Shown piece after piece: positions 1 to 5,359 of a stretch of DNA of 5,359 nt (positions within the stretch are counted from its first letter, which is position 1; each line of letters begins with the position of its first letter). The stretch spans positions 1 through 5,359 of the forward strand of contig JAICQI010000445.1 in assembly GCA_025937955.1 (NCBI GenBank), written 5' to 3'. Under the pieces are notes generated by a model. It worked only from the letters and a program-made list of their open reading frames with translations, made no database searches and was not told the origin of the DNA. A program made the position numbers and the translations under genes. Source of the stretch: Pyrinomonadaceae bacterium. GTDB taxonomy: Bacteria > Acidobacteriota > Blastocatellia > Pyrinomonadales > Pyrinomonadaceae.

Positions 1-124
1 GGCGGGTTTGGGTGGTAAAACAACGCTTCGTATGTTTTTTGGCGTATTTTTTTTTTGCCGGGGATGAACGCAAATAAACCCATCTGTATTTGCTTATATC
101 TGCGTACAGCCGCGGCACAACTTC
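1..124. other. Noncoding region 3' of the receptor gene
   Basis: This stretch follows the receptor stop codon. It contains the repeat-like block, a run of ten T at 47-56, and a weak A/T-rich hairpin at 17-38: arms AAAACAACG and CGT-A-TGTTTT with loop CTT and one bulged A, followed by two more T on the plus strand. In the direction of receptor transcription the T-rich part of this hairpin is mostly inside the stem and is followed by ACC, so it is at best a poor terminator for that gene. No ORF is supported here. Confidence 0.5.
63..107. repeat. Possible dispersed intergenic repeat, GATGAACGCA / ATCTGCGTAC type
   Basis: The block opens with GATGAACGCAAATAAACC and closes with ATATCTGCGTAC on the plus strand, so its ends are roughly inverted versions of each other. 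Inside it GCAAATA (70-76) and TATTTGC (87-93) are perfect 7-bp inverted arms. From memory it resembles widespread intergenic repeats built from GATGAACGCAGAT and ATCTGCGTT units in environmental bacteria including Acidobacteriota. Only one copy lies in the window, so repetitiveness is inferred. An 8-bp palindrome GCCGCGGC follows at 109-116. Confidence 0.45.
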
Positions 125-3100
125 TTAGAAGTTCAGCTTCAGCCCAAACTGGAACTGCCTGGAATCGTACGCGGCAGTCGAGCGGCTGTAGTAGCGTCCG
201 TTGCCGGCGCGCTGATTGAAGTTGCGAACGTCGTCGACGAACGGCGACGCGGCGGCTTCGTTAAACCGGTTAAAGAGGTTGAATCCTTCCGCGATCAACT
301 CCAGCCTGACCCTCTCGCCAAGTGGAACCAGCTTCGCGATGCGCATATCCAACGACATGTAACTATGCGTCAGACCGAAATTACGTGCCAGGCTGCCGCT
401 CGTAAACACTCCGTTCGTAATGAGCGGCGTGCAGAGGGTAGTCGTGCCGGGAATGACAGCACCCGGGACGCAAAGTGTTCCGTCATCACGCACCGCCGGC
501 CGGTCAGTCTGATTCGACTGGTCGTTGTTGGTGTCCTGGTTGCTCAGGATATTGAACGGCCGACCCGAGGAGACTTCGAATATCGGCGCGATCGTGAAGT
601 TTGAAAGTGCGCGATGAATTCCGCCTTCGCTGGCCCAACTGCTCGGCGAAGCGATGACGCCGCTGAACACAAAGCGGTGGCGTTGATCGAACAGCGAGTC
701 GGCACGCTCCGCGCCGAAGTTTCGATTGTCCTGCGGCAACAATAGCGTTTGCAGGTCAGACGAATCGTCGATCGAATGTGACCACGTGTACGAAGCCAGG
801 AACTGGAACTGATTTGAGAAGCGTTTCTTCAGGTCGACATTCAACGCGTTATAGCTCGAATTGCCGTCTGACGTTTGCGCGTTGATAGATCCGAAGGGAG
901 AAAGTGTTCCTGGGGATCGCAATGAACCAGCGAGTGCGCCATTCAACACCGCTGGGGAGACGAGACCGCCCGAAAGCGCCTGGGCCAGAAAATAGTTTGG
1001 CGCACTCGGCCTGAAGAAGTTCGCTACAGCCGCATTAACAATGCGGCTGCCAAGATTTGTTAAAGGCGCCGTGATCATTCCAGGTACGATGATCGCAAAT
1101 GTCTGGCCTGCATTTGGAAAAGCCGGGACCCCAGTCGGCGTCGCCAAGGTGAAGCACTGGAGCGGCACGCCACCGGGACAAGGAGCGCCCGAGGTTGGAA
1201 TAGAGAAGGCGACAGCTTCAGTTGTGCTGACTGGATTGCGACCCGCAAGCCGGAAGAAGTTTTGGATCTGAAGATCAGTTCGCGGAGCGTTGATGTCGAG
1301 CGGGTGCGGCAAGTGGCGCGCGCCAACATAGATATAACTACCCGAGAGAGTCATGTCCCTCGTCAGTTCGCGCTCGACCGTGAAGTTACCTTGATTGGCG
1401 TAGGCATACTCAAAGTTCTTCTGCACGTGGAGCGTGAAGGGCAGCACTGGTCCAAAACCGGGGAACGTTTGATCGTTGAACCTTTGCCGGCCGAATTGGT
1501 ACTGCGAACCGGCTGCAACACCAGGCGTCACCACGCCAGCGGGGCAAATCGGCGTTATTGGTCCACCCGGAGGACATACGGTTCCCTGAAAGACCTGCAC
1601 CGCGTTTAGCAAAGCTGTTTGCGCAGGGCTGCCCGGCGTCAGGATGCCCTGTTGTTGTTGCACGGCGTCTGCGATGTCGGAGTTGAATCCGATCGCCAGC
1701 AGTGGATGGTCGTAGAAGATTCCAAAGGCGGCTCGAATAGAGGTTTTTCCATCGCCCCAGGGATCCCACGCAACCGCCAGGCGCGGCGCCCAGTTGTTCT
1801 TGTCCCGCGGAAAACCTTGCTGCACACCCATCGCATCCTGCGCTGCGAGAGTATCCGCAGCTGAGAGCGTGATGCCCGACAACGGATCGCGCAGCGGTAG
1901 TGTCGGAACCTGGTCCGTCAACTCATAGTCGTAACGAACACCGTAATTGAGAGTTAAGTTTGGACGTATTTTCCAGGAGTCCTGTGCAAAGAACGCCAGC
2001 GGTTTGTTGCCGAAGCCGCTGACCGGATTTCCAAAGCCCTGAATAAAGTTGGCGGGGAATCCAAGACCGTATTGCTGGACGGGCGTGAAGTCCGGAGCGC
2101 CTGCAAACGCCGGATTAAGTGTAGCAGCGGAGAGTCCACCAAAGTTGAACAGGCCGGCGAAATTCAGCTCGAAGATTGCTTCGGGTATGTTGACAAAAGC
2201 AATGTCGCCGCCAAACTTGAAATTATGGTTTCCGGCAACGAGATTCACGATGTCGGTAAACTCATATCGCGTCTCGGTGCGTACCACGGGCGAGAAAAGC
2301 TCACGACCTATGAAGGCCGTTCCGGAAATGTTGAATGCCACTGCGTCGCCATTTTGCGATTTGAAAACCGCACGACGCTCGCCGAAGTTGAAACGAGCTT
2401 CGTTTACGACGGCGTTGGAAAGCGTCGAGGTCAAGGTCGTGACTGCCGAGAAGTCTCGCAGTTTTTGTATGCCCGTGCGTGAGAAATCGTTCTGGCCCAG
2501 CGACTGGTTTTGTGATTCGACCTGAATACCAGTGATCTCGCTTGGGTTGTAACCGAATCGGAAATTGAACTGATGCCTGTCGGTGATCAGATGATCCAAG
2601 CGAAACGAGTTGAACGTGGTGCGGTCCGTAATCGGAAATACCCTTTGCAGACTATTAAGCGGTCTGAAAGCTATGAACTGACCCGCAGCATTCGTAGTGC
2701 CGCTGGGGACAGGTGCGCCTGACAGAATAAAACGTGGCCCAATCGCGCCGGGAAGGATAGGACTAATCGCTGGACACAGACTTCCATCGTTTGGCGAAGT
2801 TAACGAGTTGCTACCTGTTAAAGCTGTGGTTCCACCGCTGGACGCAAAGAAAGCATACGCGCGCGCGCCGCAGACTCCATTAGCAGTACCCGTCGCCACC
2901 AGCGTATTGATGAACGCCGCCTGCGCCGGAGTGATGTTGTTGAAAGTGCGCGCAATCGGGTTTAACCCGGGAATAACAGGGATCGTCGCGGAACCGTTCA
3001 AGCCCCGGGCCACATCACTAGTAAAGAAGCCTGACTCGTTGCGTCGCCGTTGTTCGAAAGCGAAGAAGAAGAACGTTCGATCCTTGTCGAACGGTCCACC

Positions 3101-3988
3101 GATAGTGAATCCATATTGCGCGCGTGTGAACGGCGGATCCTCGATGGGAGCAAAAGCGTTGCGCGCCTGGAAGCTGCGGTGACGCAAAAAGCCGAAGATG
3201 TTTCCGTGCAGCTCGTTGGTGCCTGACTTGGTAACAACATTCACCACGCCACCGGCAGAGCGGCCAAACTCAGCTGCAAACGAATTGGTGACTACCTGAA
3301 ACTCCTGCACTGCTTCCTGACTGACAGTGGAGCGCGATGCGTTTACGGAGTTGTCCGTGTTGTCGGCGCCATCAACCTGGACCAGGTTGGAACGACCACG
3401 CTGGCCACCGAAGTTCAAGCCCGTCGTAGGCGCTGGTCCAATAGGACGACCTGCGTCGCGGCTGACAGTGGAAGTGGTCAGCGCAAAGTTTATGTAGTTG
3501 CGTTCGTTGATTGGGAGGTTGTTGATGCGCTGCTGATCGATCGTCGTCGCGACAGCGGTTTTGGAAGTCTCAACTATTTCCGCGGTCGCATCGGAAACAG
3601 TGACGATTTCGGAAACCTGACCCGGCTCGAGCGTAATGTCGTCAATTTGCGCCGCTTGCCCGATCGTAACCGTGACCTTTGGCAAAACGGCTTTTTTGAA
3701 GTTCGTCGCCTCAACGGTTATTTCATAGTCGCCGGGTGGCACGTTGATGATTCGATAAAGACCTTCGTCGTTAGTGATGGCGGCGCGCGTGAAGTTCGTG
3801 GCCGGATTGCGCGCGGTCACAGCGGCATTTGCTACGACTGCGCCGGTGGAGTCTTTTACAAGACCCTGGATGTCGGCGGCGTTTGCCTGCGCTTGTCCGA
3901 AAGCCGCGTGGGCAGAGAGAAGCAGGACCATTAACAAAGCGGGGATTTGAAATGATCTGATAAGCCGGGGCTTCAACGATACAAACAT
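125..3988 (-). CDS. Oar-like TonB-dependent receptor with N-terminal carboxypeptidase-regulatory-like domain
   Basis: The product is an outer-membrane beta-barrel receptor of about 1287 residues. Seen in order: a basic N-terminus and hydrophobic stretch (about 12-28) ending AHAAFG, a signal peptide probably cut near 28-31; a carboxypeptidase-regulatory-like beta-sandwich (about 40-121, with GLVKDSTGAVV, TNDEGLYRI and VPPGDYEITV); a plug (about 140-260, with NNLPINERNY, LVQVDGADNTDN and GGVVNVVTKSGTNELHG); then a barrel to the C-terminus. Barrel signatures are DRTFFFFAFEQRR, SYNALNVDLKKRFS, ASYTWSHSIDD and FDQRHRFVFSG. The protein ends in QFGLKLNF, with the terminal Phe expected of an outer-membrane barrel. 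No clear TonB box is visible. Known of the family: Oar of Myxococcus and many acidobacterial paralogues share this build, and ligands are mostly unknown. An upstream in-frame ATG at 3994 would add two residues but lies only 2 nt from the AAGGAG, so 3988 is preferred. The reading frame is intact. Family is confident; ligand is not assignable. Confidence 0.95.
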   Translation of the reverse strand: MFVSLKPRLIRSFQIPALLMVLLLSAHAAFGQAQANAADIQGLVKDSTGAVVANAAVTARNPATNFTRAAITNDEGLYRIINVPPGDYEITVEATNFKKAVLPKVTVTIGQAAQIDDITLEPGQVSEIVTVSDATAEIVETSKTAVATTIDQQRINNLPINERNYINFALTTSTVSRDAGRPIGPAPTTGLNFGGQRGRSNLVQVDGADNTDNSVNASRSTVSQEAVQEFQVVTNSFAAEFGRSAGGVVNVVTKSGTNELHGNIFGFLRHRSFQARNAFAPIEDPPFTRAQYGFTIGGPFDKDRTFFFFAFEQRRRNESGFFTSDVARGLNGSATIPVIPGLNPIARTFNNITPAQAAFINTLVATGTANGVCGARAYAFFASSGGTTALTGSNSLTSPNDGSLCPAISPILPGAIGPRFILSGAPVPSGTTNAAGQFIAFRPLNSLQRVFPITDRTTFNSFRLDHLITDRHQFNFRFGYNPSEITGIQVESQNQSLGQNDFSRTGIQKLRDFSAVTTLTSTLSNAVVNEARFNFGERRAVFKSQNGDAVAFNISGTAFIGRELFSPVVRTETRYEFTDIVNLVAGNHNFKFGGDIAFVNIPEAIFELNFAGLFNFGGLSAATLNPAFAGAPDFTPVQQYGLGFPANFIQGFGNPVSGFGNKPLAFFAQDSWKIRPNLTLNYGVRYDYELTDQVPTLPLRDPLSGITLSAADTLAAQDAMGVQQGFPRDKNNWAPRLAVAWDPWGDGKTSIRAAFGIFYDHPLLAIGFNSDIADAVQQQQGILTPGSPAQTALLNAVQVFQGTVCPPGGPITPICPAGVVTPGVAAGSQYQFGRQRFNDQTFPGFGPVLPFTLHVQKNFEYAYANQGNFTVERELTRDMTLSGSYIYVGARHLPHPLDINAPRTDLQIQNFFRLAGRNPVSTTEAVAFSIPTSGAPCPGGVPLQCFTLATPTGVPAFPNAGQTFAIIVPGMITAPLTNLGSRIVNAAVANFFRPSAPNYFLAQALSGGLVSPAVLNGALAGSLRSPGTLSPFGSINAQTSDGNSSYNALNVDLKKRFSNQFQFLASYTWSHSIDDSSDLQTLLLPQDNRNFGAERADSLFDQRHRFVFSGVIASPSSWASEGGIHRALSNFTIAPIFEVSSGRPFNILSNQDTNNDQSNQTDRPAVRDDGTLCVPGAVIPGTTTLCTPLITNGVFTSGSLARNFGLTHSYMSLDMRIAKLVPLGERVRLELIAEGFNLFNRFNEAAASPFVDDVRNFNQRAGNGRYYSRSTAAYDSRQFQFGLKLNF

Positions 3989-4154
3989 CGTCATTTCTCC
4001 TTAGTTGTTTTTTGCGGCTCTGGCATTCGCGCGTCACAAAACCCTTGGTTTACGTTCGCTTTGCCAGTGGACATGAATCGTGGGAGCAACAGTGACAGAG
4101 AGAGCAGCACTGGCTGAGCCTTTGTACTCTAAAAGAGTCAACGTGGCAAGCAGT
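3989..4154. other. Intergenic gap between flavoprotein and receptor genes
   Basis: About 165 bp separate the flavoprotein stop from the preferred receptor start. The gap holds the receptor ribosome binding site and should contain its 5' leader if the gene has its own promoter. A TTGACT resembling a -35 box lies at 4136-4141 on the minus strand, but the -10 position at the usual spacing reads CTCAGC, so no promoter is called. A small inverted repeat, ACTCT-TTT-AGAGT (4126-4138), has no U-tract and is a poor terminator. A 7-bp inverted repeat (4063-4069 with 4108-4114) has a 38-nt spacer and is no better than chance in a region this size. No small ORF with a ribosome binding site was seen. Confidence 0.6.
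3997..4002 (-). promoter_or_regulatory. Ribosome binding site of the TonB-dependent receptor gene
   Basis: On the minus strand AAGGAG is followed by two A residues, then ATG ACG ATG. The spacing is 2 nt to the first ATG and 8 nt to the second. Eight is near the usual optimum and two is too short, so this site favours the start at 3988 over 3994. Confidence 0.8.
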
Positions 4155-5324
4155 TTAACCTGCGCGCAAGGGGCCGTGATGGTCGCGCTTTGGGGAGCGA
4201 GTGGCTCGCGCAATTCGACTTCTAAAGTGTTTGCTGGCGCCGCAGATGGATAGACCCAGGCCGGCTAGACGTGGATTGAAAGCCGCGCGTCGCAGCCAGC
4301 CGGAAATCCGCAGGCGTGAATCAAACTTTTGGATGTACTCGGAAGCGTATTCAGCGGCTACTAATGAAGGTGCTTTTCTATTACGAACAATCACGTCCGC
4401 AACCAGCTCTCCACTCTCGAGCGCCATTAGCATGCCGCTGCCGGTGAAAGGATCGATGAACGACGCTGAGTCTCCGATGGTGAGCAGGCCTCTGGCAGGA
4501 CACGGCTGTTGCCGGCCGAAGCGTTCCCACGAGGCACTCAGCCACTCCGATACTGGTTGTGCGTGCTCGAGCGTGTAAGCGGCGCGCCGGTTCTTCATTA
4601 CCATCTCGCGCACGACGACTTCGGGGTTGGAATAATGGCGCTTAACTTGTTCCGCGGAAATGATGAAGCAGAGATTGCTGATCTCGCCTTCGACGGTGCT
4701 CAAGCCTCCGTAACCGTCCGGGTAGAAGTAGATCTCGCACGCGTTGGGCGCGACGCGTGTGTTGCGCAGGTGCGCTTTGAAGGCGATCAACTTTGGTTTT
4801 GATTTTGGTTCGCTGCGGTGGAGTTTCTTTGTGAGGATGCGCGCGCGGCCGGTGGCGTCGATTGTGAGTGGCGCGAGGTATTCATTTTCTTTCACCCTCA
4901 CGCCGCGTACTTCAGTCGCGTGTAGGATCGGTTCGGTGACGGTTGTGCCTTCCATAACAGTGACGCCGCAGTCCTGTGCTCTTCGGAGCAACACGTGGTC
5001 CATGACGGCGCGGCTCAGGCCGAGCGCCGCGGGCCCGCCGAACCAACTGCTTGGGACTGTGATGTGATGACCGCCGGAGGAGTAGAAGACGGTTTCGGTG
5101 ATCGCGGCGGGTTGCGAGGCTGACATGGATTCGGCGACGCCGAGGTTCTCGAAGTGTTTCTGACACTCAGGAGAAATAAACTCACCGCACAACTTTGCCC
5201 GCGGAAACTTCTTCTGCTCAACGAGCAACACGCGGACACCGCGACGCGCCAGATGAATCGCAGCACTCGACCCCGCCGGCCCCGCCCCCGCAATGATCAC
5301 ATCGAATGTGTTTGCGTGATCCAT
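4155..5324 (-). CDS. FAD-dependent oxidoreductase, geranylgeranyl-reductase-like family
   Basis: This is a single-domain flavoprotein of 389 residues, within the usual 370-420 range for the family. Seen: an N-terminal Rossmann dinucleotide-binding site with GAGPAG at 13-18 and an acidic Glu at about 36 closing strand two (VRVLLVEQ); a KLCGEF motif at about 45-50, matching the K-x-C-G-G/E segment of geranylgeranyl-reductase-like and related hydroxylase flavoproteins; DATGR at 156-160; and the second FAD motif TIGDSASFIDPFTGSG starting at about 282. The last 25 residues are basic and probably disordered. Known of the family: members reduce isoprenoid double bonds (ChlP, archaeal lipid reductases) or hydroxylate aromatic or polyketide substrates. 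The exact reaction cannot be read from sequence. An in-frame GTG at 5336 would add four residues, but a hairpin abuts it and the ATG at 5324 leaves the usual short leader before the first strand. Neither start has a strong Shine-Dalgarno; GGGA lies 3 nt from the ATG. No transmembrane helix is apparent. Confidence 0.9.
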   Translation of the reverse strand: MDHANTFDVIIAGAGPAGSSAAIHLARRGVRVLLVEQKKFPRAKLCGEFISPECQKHFENLGVAESMSASQPAAITETVFYSSGGHHITVPSSWFGGPAALGLSRAVMDHVLLRRAQDCGVTVMEGTTVTEPILHATEVRGVRVKENEYLAPLTIDATGRARILTKKLHRSEPKSKPKLIAFKAHLRNTRVAPNACEIYFYPDGYGGLSTVEGEISNLCFIISAEQVKRHYSNPEVVVREMVMKNRRAAYTLEHAQPVSEWLSASWERFGRQQPCPARGLLTIGDSASFIDPFTGSGMLMALESGELVADVIVRNRKAPSLVAAEYASEYIQKFDSRLRISGWLRRAAFNPRLAGLGLSICGASKHFRSRIARATRSPKRDHHGPLRAG

Positions 5325-5336
5325 GTTTCCCAGCAC

Positions 5337-5359
5337 GGGCGGCCACGGAGTGGCCGCCC
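5337..5359. repeat. Perfect 9-bp inverted repeat (hairpin) at the flavoprotein start
   Basis: On the plus strand the arms GGGCGGCCA (5337-5345) and TGGCCGCCC (5351-5359) are exact reverse complements, separated by the 5-nt loop CGGAG. The stem is nearly all G-C. It ends 12 bp upstream of the preferred ATG and directly touches the alternative GTG. On the minus strand no U-tract follows, so it is not a standard terminator in that direction; in the plus direction the window ends. It could be a dispersed palindromic element or an mRNA structure affecting translation. The inverted repeat is certain; its role is not. Confidence 0.85.

Noticed and set aside
17..40. Hairpin plus T-run as rho-independent terminator
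   Set aside because: The stem is mostly A-T with one bulge and a 3-nt loop. For the receptor transcript the U-rich part sits inside the stem and is not followed by a U-tract; it looks slightly better for the plus strand, where no gene is seen.
2049..3182. Long plus-strand open frames of about 160 codons (2049-2525 and 2697-3182) opposite the receptor gene
   Set aside because: They lie wholly inside the receptor gene on the opposite strand, their translations show no recognisable domain, and the receptor frame carries clear family motifs throughout. They are best explained as antisense shadows of a GC-rich gene.
4063..4114. 7-bp inverted repeat GCCAGTG / CACTGGC in the intergenic gap as an operator
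   Set aside because: The arms are 38 nt apart, and an inverted match of this length is expected by chance about once in a region this size.
4118..4141. Possible sigma70 promoter with TTGACT on the minus strand ahead of the receptor
   Set aside because: The hexamer at the expected -10 distance (CTCAGC) does not resemble TATAAT, and shorter spacings put the only A/T-rich word too close.
4201..5067. Plus-strand open frames opposite the flavoprotein gene
   Set aside because: They are antisense to well-conserved flavoprotein motifs, their products are basic and low in recognisable content, and none has a supported start.

Overview
This window carries two complete protein genes, both on the minus strand, and little else. 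The larger (125-3988) encodes a TonB-dependent receptor of about 1287 residues, of the Oar-like type: signal peptide, carboxypeptidase-regulatory-like domain, plug and a very long beta-barrel. The smaller (4155-5324) encodes an FAD-dependent oxidoreductase of the geranylgeranyl-reductase-like superfamily. Long Oar-like receptors of this build, with motifs such as SYTWSHSIDD and FDQRHRFVFSG, are typical of Acidobacteriota. Together with the moderate GC content this suggests an acidobacterium, perhaps from the Blastocatellia side. That placement is inference from protein style, not from a marker gene.

Layout, left to right on the plus strand. Positions 1-124 are noncoding and lie 3' of the receptor gene. 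They hold a run of ten T, a weak hairpin, and an imperfect repeat-like block (about 63-107) resembling dispersed intergenic repeats of environmental bacteria. Positions 125-3988 are the receptor gene, with a strong Shine-Dalgarno sequence just upstream. Positions 3989-4154 are a short intergenic gap with no convincing promoter or terminator. Positions 4155-5324 are the flavoprotein gene. Positions 5337-5359 form a perfect 9-bp hairpin against its start region, exactly at the window edge.

The two genes are co-directional, flavoprotein first, separated by about 165 bp. Read-through is possible, but the gap is long for a tight operon and no functional link can be proved here. The receptor sits in the outer membrane and probably binds or imports an unidentified ligand. 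The flavoprotein is cytosolic or membrane-peripheral and probably reduces or hydroxylates a lipid-like or polyketide substrate. No CRISPR array, tRNA, rRNA, transposase or defence gene is visible, and I see no convincing previously undescribed system. The most worthwhile leads are the edge hairpin, the repeat-like block and the paired-cysteine pattern in the receptor.
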